Source: Corydoras sp. C115 (Eukaryota > Chordata > Actinopteri > Siluriformes > Callichthyidae). Taken from it: DNA of 64,000 nucleotides. The position numbers and the translations under genes are program-made. Under the pieces are notes generated by a model. That model worked only from the letters and a program-made list of their open reading frames with translations, ran no database searches and was not told the DNA's origin. Location: assembly GCA_019802505.1 (NCBI GenBank), contig JAFMOC010000247.1:186001-250000 (forward strand), written 5' to 3'. Position 1 is the first letter of the stretch. Each line of letters opens with the position of its first letter. This document shows positions 11,879 through 24,360 of the stretch, in pieces.

Positions 11879-14800
11879 ATGTCGCGGTTCAGCATGCTAT
11901 CAGCTCAGGAGAGAAAGATGCAAGCAGCAGCCATCTGTCGTGAAATTCAAGGCAGCAGTAACGGTACCAATTCTACAAAAATCTTTCTTTCACTTTTTAT
12001 TTCATATATTTTTTTTTCTCAATTTAAAAAAATGTGTTTATATAGCGCTTTACACTACAGAGCGTTCACATAGCAACCAGAATAATATTATTCCAATGAA
12101 AATACAATGATCTAAAATCATTGGAGTTTCCTGTTTTCTTGAGTCCAATGACCATGTTAACCCTTATATATTTTTTTTTATAAACCTCAGACACCCAGAC
12201 CAAAATACTGCACGTTAGAGTATTACTTTTTCATGATGCCACTAAATCGTGTTCATGCCAGAATGTAAGAGACAAAAGCTTTCAGATCAGCTATCATGGA
12301 CCTCCACCTCTTGTTACTCCACCTATGCAAGAACTTCAGAGCAAGGTTCATGGGCACATTCCCTTCAGCTGGCCAAATATATGCTGTAACCCCCACCCCA
12401 CCCCCCGTCATTTACTTCTACAAACAGTGCATCCCTAGGCCACTAGCTTTCGGGGTAGGTTTATTTTTGGGGTAAGTGGTAATGTCAGGGGAAGGGAGGT
12501 TTGGTGATGGTGGACAACTGCAGTGAGGTCAGAATGAAGACCACTGACAGCTGCAATGCTTTCCATCCTCGCAGCCAAGCCTGTACTGTCTAAATGGGTA
12601 CCGACATCCCACTGGATCTTAGGACTGTGCTAAATAAAACCAGAGTGTCAAATGCAAGTCCTCATCAAGACCATAGGGGTGGTGTTTTTATGGACACGTC
12701 ATTCCATCTGCATTTGATTTATGATTAATCATTTTAACATTAAACACTAGCATTTAATTGAATGGGTTTTAGCTGTAATTACGGTGATCATTGCCACATT
12801 AATGACTTCACCAAAATTCCATTCAGAGTTTCACAGTTTATATCCATTAAGAGTGCATTCATTTTTGCTTGAGACCTTGGGGTTACACCACCCCATTAAA
12901 TCTTCCCCAGCACATCCCAAATGTTTTTTTAAAGGTCAGGACTGGTGATGGTACAGTGGTTCCTCTTGCTTCCCGAACCGCTCTGCCATGATTTGAACCT
13001 GATGAATCTTGGCTTTGTCATCCTAACACATATACAAGTAATCAGAAAAAGAAAAATAATCCAATGATGAGATAAGACTAACCATTCAGTGGATTCATGC
13101 ACTCACGCTGTTTTGTTCTTTAAGAGTGAGTCTCCATAATTATGGTGTTGATATGTTGTTACTTTAGGAGATACGATGGACCTTGGAAAAAAGCTCTCTG
13201 TCCCTAAAGACATTATGCTGGAGGAACTGTCTCTCCTTTCAAACCGAGGCTCACGGCTCTTCAAGATGCGCCAGCGCCGGTCCGAGAAGTACACGTTTGA
13301 GAGCGTTCAGAACGAAGCCAATGCTATTCTAAATGTGAGTAAGACTTTAGCTTGGATGTATGAGTGTGTTCTGGATTGAGGACGTCTGATGCATCCTTGA
13401 TGATCCTGAAAAGGTCGATATTGGCTCTTAAGCTTTGTACGAAACATTCTTAGAGGGTTTTTGTGACCCATGCACTTTATTTTCTAATGCATTAACTGTC
13501 CTTTACACATATTTGAATGAATTATATGCATTTTGTATTTAATGTCATTCTATTTTTATTCACTGTGGCCCTGAGGCTAACATGCTAACACACATTTTTT
13601 CAGATTGGGCGCACATACACAGGCAGTGATAAGTGAAGTGGTCCTTGCGATATGGCAGTGCCCGACACTGGAACGTTTGGAAGAACGCGAGAGCCAGACT
13701 TCCTGCTCTATCTCCTGCCATTTAACATGCATTGTGCCGGGATAGTCTTATCTGACGTCTCTGTTTAGCATCTCCACATAGCTCTGAAGATGATGCTAAT
13801 GGAGCTCTGAGGATGTTACTCCGTTCTAACCTTTATGAATGACATTGGGAGCATTTCATTACCAGCCTAAGCAACCAAATTAGATAACAACGGCACAGAA
13901 CCCTCATCGTACTTCAATTCACATACTGAACTGTGAAAACAAAACTTTTTACATGTTTGAGAAAAAGCACAATTCAAAATGTGTTGAAAGCCTTCCTAAA
14001 AGTGTGGACACTGTTATAGCTGTTATAAGCAAGGGAGGAGGCAGTTTAGGACGGGGTGTCAAATGGGCTTCTGTAGACAAAATGTGTAGGTTGTCCTAAA
14101 CTAAATGATGCTTGCTGAAGATGACGAAGCCGTTTGTACTCTTATTCTTCAGAATGAAGATCCAATAACGGTTGAAAATGCAGAAAACCAAAGTACATCT
14201 GTGATGTCACCAAACATGTCTGACCCCAGGAACCCAGCCAACCCTCAGCAGATAGCACCAGGTGTGTAAATCATCATAACATCAGGGATGTGATGTTGGT
14301 ATTACTTTAATATTCATTCAGGATACACATTTCATCATGATTTTCAAACACTGGGCATCTTTCATGTTGTACTCTGATATCTACCTTCAGACAGATTCTG
14401 CATTATGTAACTCTTCAAAAACATAAAACAAACACAACTTCCACACCCAGCATCGACAAAGAGCCTTTGCATTTAATAATTTAAGGAAACTTGAAATTTG
14501 AAATAACAGTTCATGCAGCATTTTATTCTTAAGGGTTTCATCCTTTTGAAACATACAGGTTACGGAGGTCCACTGAAGGATGTTCCACCAGAGAGGTTTA
14601 ACGCTACTGCGCTTCCCAAATCGTATCACTCTCCCTGGGAGGAGGCCATCATCAATGACCCAGCCCTGGCTGAGACGATCAGCCTCAGGATGCCCTCACT
14701 TGAACCCCGCTCCGAGATTCCGGATTACAAGAGTTTCAACAGGTACCATTTTATGACTCTCCTCACTATTAAATTTATGGTTCAGGTTCCTAAAAAAGTG

Positions 14801-15530
14801 TAATATTATTGCTACAGGATTAAAAGAAAATTAAAAAAAAAGTTTTTACACTTAATCTTCCTTTTCTGTTTTTCTGTCAATTTTGATAAAGCTGTTGATT
14901 TAGACTGATACTGTTCTTATTCAGTAACACAGCAATATACCACGTCAATATGATTAGAAGGTGGTGCAGTGGTTAGCAAGAAGGACCAGGGTTCAACTCC
15001 ATGGACATTTTATGTTAAGGGAAATATTTTGTGGAGTTTGCATGTTCTCCCCTATTTACATAATTATGGGAGAATTATGGTGTTCTGGGATTAAGGTATA
15101 AAGTATAACCACATGTTTGACCCTTAAATCAATAAGTAAGATCAATAAATTAATGCATGTAATAGAGACTGAACAATGCAGGTCTAATCCAGTACAGCAG
15201 CTCCCTCTAACGGACGCTTTGTAATAATACAAGTTTAACTGATTATTCGCTGGTTACTGATTATTTATTAGGACATTATTATGTGTTTATTTTTATTTAT
15301 CTAGGGTGGCTACACCGTATGGAGGATTTGATAAAGCTCCTCGAGGAATCACGTTTAAGGTGCCGGAGATCGATCTGAACCCCCCGAGATACCCAGAGCT
15401 GCAAGATGCTGCAGCCAAGCGACCCACGTTTAACCGAACCGCCCAGGGCTGGATCTCCGAGGGCATCCCACTAATCCTACCCACAATCCCCGTGGAGCCA
15501 CTGGAAATCCCAGAATCTGACGACCTGTAA
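11879..15530 (+). CDS. myoz2: Myozenin-2 (calsarcin-1), five coding exons
   Basis: Coding exons are 11879-11963, 13168-13334, 14153-14261, 14559-14742 and 15305-15530. All have GT-AG borders and matching phases, and together give 256 aa (human MYOZ2 is about 264). Myozenins tether calcineurin to the sarcomeric Z-disc and bind alpha-actinin, filamin and telethonin. The N-terminal start is MSRFSMLSAQERKMQAAAI. The conserved block MDLGKKLSVPKDIMLEELS...NRGSRLFKMRQRRSEKYTFE is in exon 2, GYGGPLKDVPPERFN in exon 4, and PDYKSFNRVATPYGGF spans exons 4-5. The last five residues, ESDDL, match the acidic C-terminal PDZ-ligand of myozenins (ESEDL in human MYOZ2). The myoz2 rather than myoz1 assignment rests on sequence resemblance and on the fabp2-side synteny. 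An AATAAA lies 26 bp after the stop (15557) and another at 15726. Confidence 0.92.
14960..15080 (+). mobile_element. Degenerate V-SINE fragment in myoz2 intron 4
   Basis: Remnants of the tRNA head (gtggtgcagtggttagcaag, gggttcaactcc) are followed by 'gtggagtttgcatgttctcc'. It is heavily decayed, with no tail or target-site duplication. Confidence 0.6.
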
Positions 15531-16077
15531 ACAAACTTCCAAATCAGTCTCTGAAAAATAAATAAATGAATAAAGAAATAAATAAGTAAGTAATAAATTC
15601 AAATTTCAGAAACTAGGATCAGATCCAATTAGAATCAGGTCTCTACAACCAGCGTTTTCAAAAGTTCACAACTTAGAGCAACATTAAAGTATTAGCACAT
15701 TAGCCTTAATTTAATATAGTTTATAAATAAAAGTGTATTTAATAAGAGTGTGTGTTACCAAAGTCACAAAATTAAAAAGGATGCCTTTAAATACATTAAT
15801 TATGAACCGATATAACTTTAACACTTGAGAAATCAAAATATTTTACATTTGTAAATATTCAGTCGCACATTTTATGGACAAAATAATTCATGGACAAAAG
15901 GGACGTCCACACAGTTTAGCCACAATAGCAAGATTTTCTTGTCTGTTCGTTCAGCAGAGCACTTGTGAGGTCTCTGAATTTGTAAAATTATTTTATTTAA
16001 CATTTTAAAATTACATTTGAAGAATGTTTTTATTTAAAGTTTGTAACACAGTATAATGACAACATGCGATATAGTGC

Positions 16078-16128
<51 letters not shown>

Positions 16129-17152
16129 TCATTTTATTATTACATTACCTGCCAAACTGTGTATCAGTGTGATTATAAATGGGATTATCAGTGGGATTGT
16201 TATTCAGTTTGGAGGCTTTTAAGATAATAAATAAAGAAATAAAGAGAATACAATGAAAGAAGTGAAGTTAGTAAGAAGTGTAAATAGGAAATTCAGTTTG
16301 TTTTAATGTGAATTTATTGTAAGACTTCAGCTTTTCTTCAGAATGTGATGAGTGATTGATGTCTGGAGAGTTTAAATAAAATGTCTATTTGTTTCAAACG
16401 GTAGTAACATCACTGGTTTTGTACCAACATGAAAAATAACAGTCAATAAATAAATAGGAGTATTTGTGTTAATGTTATTCATTAGGTGCTGGACAAGTGG
16501 ATTTGTGAAACTTGTTTTGGGAGATCAGAAATTATGAAATTATAAAAATTTAATATTTTTAAATTAAATAATTGAATCAACTAATTATTAAAATAATGCT
16601 ATTAAAAATAAATTGAATAAATGAATAAATTATTTTTATAATAATATATTTTTTTATATAATTATTTTAAATTTCATTATTACATTTACTAATTATTAAA
16701 ATAATGCCATCAATAAAGAGTAATACATTAAAAGTTATGCTGGATTAATTTAACTCTATTATGCAGGTTTATTAAATTCCTTGTTGCTGGTCTAATGGTG
16801 CCGGATCACAGTAATCTAATTCCGGTTTACTGTATTTCAAGAACGCTGAATCAGTGGAACCCTAGAATTCCTTGTTGGTTTAATTCGATCATATTGGATT
16901 GGAGATAATTCTGATTTCACATCAGATATTGTAACAGTTTTGTGCCTGAGGCCTGCACCGGGCTCATTACCCACGGCACAGTGATTAGCAAACACTAATT
17001 ATAGTCAAAAATATGACTCAGCCTCAGGATTACTCATGGAGACAGAAGGAGACAAGCTTTCATCTTGCACTGTCTTCATTCATCCATTCAGTGATGATAC
17101 AGACATGAAATCCTGCCTCTGTCTTTTCACCTGTTGCTCTTTTGAATATCCT

Positions 17153-17235
<83 letters not shown>

Positions 17236-17914
17236 ACAGCTGCTTCACACTCTGTCTAACTGCAGATGTCATCAAAGGGTCTGATTAATTGCAGGGCATC
17301 GAGTAGATTAAGAAGCGCCTGTCTGCTTATAAACAGATTTTAGTGCAGTGATGTCACGACAGAGGAAATGAGGTCATGGCTTCTGCTAACAGCTATGTCA
17401 TGTTAGTATCTCCACACCAGCTGCCGAAAAAAAAAAGCCAGAAAGTGAACAGTCTGTCCCTGGCTTTATGTGATGGGTTCAGCTTAGGCCTTTTGATTTA
17501 TGATGCTCTTAAAGAGAAAGCTTCCAGAAAAGGTTTCAGGTTTTACTCAGAACAATGATGAGCTGTAATAATGAAATGAACTGGAGCTGTGGGAGGTGGT
17601 AGCAGGAGAACAGCCATCGAAGTGATTTCAGGGAAATGGCATCTCACACGATGTTCTATTAGAAAAATACCATGATGCTCTCTAAAAGAAAACTGAATAT
17701 TAAATGATAGAAGATGCGATATTTATTTATTAGGGCATAATTTATATAAAATCATAAACAAAGCACATTACGTTACATGGACCAAATTATTAGGACACAC
17801 AGAGCCTATCCCTGCAACCAGTGGACGACGCTGTCCAGTTCTATTCGGACAGAATTAAACTCCGACCGTAAATGATGTGCGAACTAAACATTTAGATCAC
17901 GTTAATCTTGCGCT
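15531..17914. other. Spacer between myoz2 and usp53
   Basis: I see no gene. It holds an (AAT)n microsatellite at 16079-16128, an AT-rich block at 16540-16740, a long (CT)n run at 17154-17229, and a decayed dispersed repeat at 15870-15980 (tggacaaaagggac, agcacttgtgaggtc). Open frames across the CT run are low-complexity artefacts. Confidence 0.6.
17154..17229. repeat. (CT)n microsatellite
   Basis: About 75 bp of nearly perfect CT dinucleotides. It generates spurious Ser/Leu and Arg/Glu open frames on the two strands. Confidence 0.95.
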
Positions 17915-18237
17915 AGGGCGGCACGGTGGCTTAGTGGTTTAGCACGTTCGCCTCTCAGCGCTAGGGATTCCCGGTTCGAATCCCCATCTGGGTGGAGCTT
18001 CCATGTTCTCCCCGTGTCCGTGTGGGTTTCCTCCGGGTTCTCCGGTTTCCTCCCACAGTCCAAAAACATGGATCAAGTCGATTGTATTCTCAAAATTGCC
18101 CCACATATAGAGTGTGTCTGTGTGAGTGAGTGTGTGTGTGTGCCCAGCGATGGATTGGCGCCCTGTCCTGGATGGGCATGGGGAACCCCACCGCGACCCT
18201 AATAGAGGATAAAGCGGGAGATAATGAATGAATGAAT
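17915..18237 (+). mobile_element. V-SINE with 11-bp target-site duplication beside usp53 promoter
   Basis: The head, conserved V-SINE centre and (ATGA)n tail are all present. Compared with the copy at 8513 it has lost the internal 'gggtctatctgcccagcgcc' part. Identical AATCTTGCGCT repeats lie at 17904-17914 and 18238-18248. The insertion ends at the left edge of the CpG island. Confidence 0.92.
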
Positions 18238-18249
18238 AATCTTGCGCTT

Positions 18250-18356
18250 GCGCTTAGATTCGGCGCGCGTTTATATGCGGACGGCTTAATGCCGGATCTG
18301 GCAACCTGTTTCATTTCGAAGGGGCTGAGTTGACGGTCGCGGGAATCGGGACTGCA

Positions 18357-18391
<35 letters not shown>

Positions 18392-18578
18392 TGTGCGCGT
18401 GGTGGGCGGGGCTTGTCCCGTCGCTCAGTCTGTAATCCTGCGCACAGCGGACAGACGGGATAGGAGCGAGGAGCGCGCGCCGCCGCAGCCGCCACCGCCG
18501 CAGCCGCCGCGTCCCTACACTGTAGCTTCGTCGGGAAAAAGGCCACGGATTTACGGCCGCCGTTTTTCTACCCACCGC

Positions 18579-18610
<32 letters not shown>

Positions 18611-18900
18611 CGGCGTCCGCGCGCGTTGCGCTTCTACCTGCGCGAGGCGTCAATCTGTTTTGGTCATTGTATTTATTTGGTGGTGGATGACGTCATCGTC
18701 ATCATCATCATCCTCCTCATCATCATCATCCTCCTCATCATCGTCGTCATTCTTGTTATTTCGGACCCGGGCGCGCGCGGGCTCTTTGGCGTTTGCGCGC
18801 GGGATGCGACGCTGGAACGTGGCTCTCCCCTGAGCGCTCGAGCGCGCGCACCGTCGGGGTAAGTGCTGCTTCTGTATTTAACCCGAACTCGTTCCCCCCC
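18250..18900 (+). promoter_or_regulatory. usp53: CpG-island promoter and 5' UTR exon of usp53
   Basis: This is the only strongly CpG-rich block in the window, with repeated CGCG and CCGCCG, embedded (GT)n at 18360-18387, (GA)n at 18584-18610 and TCA/TCC repeats at 18690-18750. A consensus donor, gtcggg|gtaagtg (donor at 18859), would end a non-coding first exon about 5.5 kb before the usp53 start codon. The assignment to usp53 is by position and orientation; no other plus-strand gene begins nearby. Confidence 0.6.
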
Positions 18901-19098
18901 GACCCAGTTCTGCTGCAGAACCCATCCGACTAAACACAGCAGACCCGCTGCTGCCCGGGGTCAGAACTGAGCTAAAGCAAAAGAAATGAACGAACAACTG
19001 AATAAATAACAATCAAGGTGTGACAGTCAAGTTAACAGGTTGTGCTGAGTGACGGAATGCATTGCCATTATTACTATTATTACACCAACAACAACAAC

Positions 19099-19139
<41 letters not shown>

Positions 19140-21018
19140 TAAAATACTAATAATTAAAAGGAGGCTTGATCCACAGTCTATTGCTAAAATACAATTTTTT
19201 TTTATACTAATTGTCACTCTTCTTTCTTTCTGACTTCGGGGAGTTTTTCTCGACTGCAGGTTTATAAATGTATCAGTTGAGCCGATATTTTTAAAGAACA
19301 GAAGTATTGGGACTCATCTCTTAATTATTGATTTCAGATGTTTTCTTTGGTCCAAATTACCTCAGGTGTAAAATATTAGGCATTTTGGGCAATTGTAGTC
19401 TTTTCCTCCCAACGTTGTTTGGAACGGTTTGGTGAAATCCCTGTTATGTTCTAACATGACTGTTCCTCAAGTGGACTAAACAAGGTCACTAAAGACATGG
19501 TTGGGTGAGTTTGGTGTGGGTGAAACTCCGAGAATTTCCACAAACACTGCAAAATCTGGTAGAACGACTTCACCAAAGACTAATATGTGGTAATTGCTGC
19601 AAAAAGGCAACACATTTAGAATGGGATATCATAAAAGCCCTTGAAGGTGTAATTAGCACAGAAGAGAAACGTTCAAAGGTTGGAAAGTGGAAACACTTTG
19701 GGGAAGGTCCATTTTCTGCTCCTGTTTGGGTTAGTTTGGTGTCGACTGAATGGACTGATCCCATGGAACCCTGACCAGAACAGAGATTGTGCGCTAGGTC
19801 CTCACATCAGTGACTTCGCAAAGGCTCCTCTGGATGAATGAGCAAACATTCCACCAGAAATGCAGACTTCTTAGAAGAGAGGAAGCTTTTATAGCCTCAA
19901 AATGGAAACTGCATAGAATGGGGTGATATTAAAGCTTCAGTCTGAGCTTCCAACTGAAAGGTTCTCTAATGAACCAAAACTGGTTCTCCTGTGATACTCT
20001 ATCTATAACATTTGAATGTTGGTGTGCAGGTACTCTGTGACTACTTTGGAACTCTTTAGTTCTGAGACTTTGTTGGAGTTGCGGTTGATGCTGAATAGTT
20101 GCGGCTGACTGAAGTGGATGTAAATGTGGATGCAGTACTGAGGGAGTCCATGTGCAGTGGTGTTTTTGGCTCGTGAGCAGTGCTGCAGGGTTTCTGATGG
20201 ACAGCATGAGTTTAAAGAGCTCACGCTCTCTACCGCTTGGGTTGCCAGATTGGCTATAATTTCTACCCTTCAGCATTTCAAACTGAAATTGAGTGTTCGT
20301 AGGTGTCGCTGACCCTGCGCTGTAATAAACTAAATAGCCACACATCCACCTCCGCAGTTTAACAGGCTGCGATTATAAATAGACGAACAGATTTGAAAAC
20401 ATGAAGTCTGGCAACCTGGGTCTCTGCAGTGCCTCTGGCTTAGCCCTGTGTGGAATGTGCACATGAGGAGCTCAGTGTGAATCCAACACTGCAAACACTC
20501 TGTCTGCAACATGCATTAATGATGAATTACAGTCCCTCACTCGAACCCTGGCACCGCCGATGAACATGAACACGCTCATTTATTCATGAATATAAAACAG
20601 CTTATTATAATAACTCAGACTGAAAGACAAAAGAAACAACATTCTCTTATTATTATATATTTATAATTGATATCTTAAGAAATATGGAATTTTACACTCC
20701 ATGAGCAAAAGAATTGGGACAGACCTCATATTCCATAATCACATTACCACTGGTGTAGAACATCAAGCACCTGGCTGTTTTTATTCCCACACTATGCTTC
20801 CATCTTTGTGGAAACAGTTTGGCTTTTTTTCTCTTCCAGCATGCACACAGTATGATCTATATTGGCATGTTTGATTGGATATACCTGACTGGTTCACAAA
20901 GAACATTGACCTCAACAACACAGCAGGTTCTGTTTCCAACATCAGTGTTTGACCTCACAGATCAGATTCATTGCATGAAACTTTGCGCACTCCTTCTTTA
21001 AGAAAGCCCTCGATGCAA

Positions 21019-21066
<48 letters not shown>

Positions 21067-24000
21067 ATTAATTTCACATTATACTTCATTTAATTTGATT
21101 CAAATTTCATTCCGTTTGATTATTTTCTAATTAAACTTTAATAGCTTTTATATACTGAAGCTCACTGAGTGTTTGTTCGCAGATAAATGTGCGGTTATTT
21201 TTGAGATGAGCTGGGCGAAGCAGGCGGTAGATCCGGACTGATACAGCCTGTACACTGGTGCTTCCTGCTGCCAGTGTAAAGGTTGAATCAGAAGTGCTGC
21301 CACTTGCGATTAGATCCTGCAGACGCGAGCCAGAGGAGCTGCTGGAACTGATGCCGTGCTCACGGACATGTTCTACACTCGCATTCTGACAGTAATATAG
21401 GGAGACACGGTGCCATCCGGGTTCCACCACCGATGCCAGTCCTGAGGCCAGTGCTGCTTCCACTGTTGCACCTCATCCATCTTTTCTTCTCCAATATGTT
21501 CTTTAGTCACAAAGAGGCAAACAATATTACCTGAATTATGCTAAAAACAAACAGAAACACTGGATCAGATGTTACTACAGAAACTTTTTTTTTCAATCTG
21601 TAACTTTGAATTATTAAATGATCGTCAAAATAGCTAAATTAGAAAAGGGACCCATAGTGAAGATTTGAAGACCCTGAATTTATTAACATCCACAGCATTT
21701 AAACACTAGCTTTAAACACTTGTACATAGCTTCTTGTTCTGTTAAATACTTGTACTTACTATAAATACTTTATATGTTCATGCGATGTGTTGCTCTGTTG
21801 AGGTTTATCTGCAGATGTTTAGGATGTGAGACTGTGAGGTTCACGGCAACTCTAGAAGCTCATCCATACTCCATCTACACTTTGATCCAGAATCCTTTTT
21901 TACTGAGTCAGCATCATGTTCCATGTGTCACTAACCGCTGCCCAAACTCAAATCATGATGGATCAGGACTCTGTGTGGGTCAGTTAAGTTCTTATAGACC
22001 AAACTCATCCAACCATATATTTATTTTCCTTGCATTGTGAGGAAAGGTCCTTCCCCAAATATTCCAAACCGCATGTTACGATGCTTAATGATAATGGGAC
22101 ACAACGAAACATTTGAGTTCAATGATTCAGGATGTGAATCATTTTTGTTCATGTAGTGTGTGTTACAGTAGAACAGTGCTGGTGGATTTATTTTTAACCT
22201 TGTGTTAAACAAACTAAAGATGGCATGTTTTTATGAATCTCAGTTCCACCTGTAACATCTCCACTCCCTGTCTGACTCCACCTGGTACAAGAATGATTCC
22301 TTGCGTCATTTTACAGTAATTATCTCAGATTATCCCCTCAGATTACTCGTTCTTTCTAAGCACAAACTTGGAGAAGCTTAATCATGACACCTCCTGCTGA
22401 AAGCCCGCAGCCTCACAGGGACTAATTTACAATCTACTACAGGATCTCCAAACATGGATTAGCAACCACCGTTCCCTGAGACTTTCTAAGTATATCCCAT
22501 GATGTTGGTGGTTTTTAATTTTTAGCCAGGTTGGTAATATTTTTCTTTCTGTCTTCACATCACTGATCTTCAGAGTCATGTCCTCGTATATAAACACATA
22601 AAAAAGCCGCTGTAAAACAAGATCCCTCCATCTCTAAAATTAGGCTAATTATATTCCCAAGATAGCTCAGTCTAGCACACCTACACACCACTTCTAAGAA
22701 AGAGCCTGGCTTTATCTCGAGAATGTATGATAAGCTGATTTAAAGTCTGGTTTTCCATAGTGACAGGGGGTTTAGTTAATGCCCAAGTGCAAAAGTTAGT
22801 GAACAAAGCAAATTTAAAATTCAGCACGGACTGATTAACGACTTTTATCTTGTTATCTTGTCTAGTTTTAATTCCAGATCTTAAAGCAGTATCTTGACTC
22901 AGTTGTATTTTTACACATTGTACATGATGCAGATTCAAATCTTTCACATGCGCGAAAAGTCAATACTATAAGGCGAATGGGCGGAGCTTTGAGATATGAA
23001 AAGTTGTGTGCATGAACTTATGTGTGAATGTGCTTGTCTGTTTATCTGCTGATACTAAGGTCCTGCGCAGGGTATTTCCCTGCCTTTGACCCAGTGAGTG
23101 CTGTTTCGAGCTACCGCACCCCGTGACTGTGGTTAAATGAATGAAGTATTTTGTTCTTTAGAAATTTGATTCTGATATTAGCTTTTGCAGTCGTGCATTT
23201 TCCTTATTCCATCAGATATGATACGGTTCCCCAAAAGCTTCTAAAGATGTAACTACTGAATGTCAGGGACTAGAATAGTCATCAAAATTGAGGTAAGGAC
23301 ATGTTTATAGAGGATTGTCCACTTTTCGTTGCTATGTCAGCAGGGGGTTTGGATGGAGACAGGTTACAGTGTGGCCTCTGTTATAGAGGTATCAATTTGT
23401 TTAATAAGGTATCAGATCATCTTGTTTTCCTTTTGAAGTTAATCGAGTTGAAGGGGAAGTCTGATGCAATGTTTGGATCTGTTTCCGCCTCGACTCTGAG
23501 CTGAGCCAGCAGAAACATCACGCCCCGCAGAGAATGTTTTATGGTTTATTGATCCTGAGGGCCTGAAAGATGAAAAGCAATGCTGCAAAGTGCTGAGAGG
23601 ATTTAGAACAGGCATGAATAAGGGAAATATCATACAAGTGTTGAATCTGCTCTCCAAGAGTCTCTTGGTTCCTGTGGCTAAATTCTCTTTGTAGTCTGAG
23701 GTGAATTTCCATTTAACCAACCATTTCTTCTCTCCTATTTATCTCCCTCTCCATCAGTCATCAAAGGTCATCTTTTGTCGGCTGATGTTCTGGTCCACTG
23801 CTTTGAGACCTCCCTGTGTAACCTGCACTGACCTGACTGGGAAATACCCCCCTTCTATCTTCGTCCATCCTTGACCATCTTCTCCCTCGTGTCAGTACCA
23901 TGGTTTTCCCCGTGGACCACATTCGTCCTCAACCTGGAGTCCACCAGAGGGTGAACGCCATGTTTTTCCCTTTTTTTGCGTGGGGCTAAGACGTCTCCAA

Positions 24001-24330
24001 CTGTCTATTCCAATGGTGTCCGGGCAAATTCCAAACCTCCCTAAAACTCTTTGCGGTCTTAACAGCCAGGGGCGCCAGTACGAATTTTGGGCCCCCTGAC
24101 AGGGTTCTTTGTTTTTCTGGGCTGTTTCAATTCCCTACTCAGTCTACTCAGGGTCCTCGATGTCATCTTAAACCTCCCTCACTGTACTGTGCACCCCTTT
24201 GGTGGTACCTGATTTGAACCTTTCTCCCTAAAATTGTTAGGATTGCTGTTTCTGCCTGGTGCAGCGACTATTTGCAAAAATTTGACCAAGATGAACAAAT
24301 CCTGTCTTTTCTTAAATAACTGACTTTTTG
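18859..24330 (+). other. Long 5' UTR intron of usp53
   Basis: I see no coding exon. Contents are an (AAC/AAT)n microsatellite at 19085-19138, decayed dispersed-repeat tracts with 'attgggac' phrases at 19290-19790 and 20695-21005, (GT)n(GA)n at 21022-21066, and similar relic sequence near 21875-22000. The 89-aa frame at 19505 and others lie inside such repeats. Confidence 0.55.
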
Positions 24331-24360
24331 AGACCCCTGGAAAGAGGAGGACTCGTGCCC

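Noticed and set aside
11697..12110. 137-aa open frame overlapping myoz2 exon 1
   Set aside because: Out of frame with the myozenin start MSRFSMLSAQERKMQAAAI; it runs through the donor into intron.
18090..18833. Long open frames on both strands (187 aa minus, 167 aa plus) over the usp53 CpG island
   Set aside because: They are composed of translated GT, GA and TCA microsatellites and CCG repeats; high GC lowers stop-codon frequency. No family resemblance.
24328..24360. Upstream TTG-started extension of the usp53 frame
   Set aside because: The ATG at 24361 gives MAWVK, matching USP53 N-termini; the extension has no ATG and probably includes the splice acceptor.
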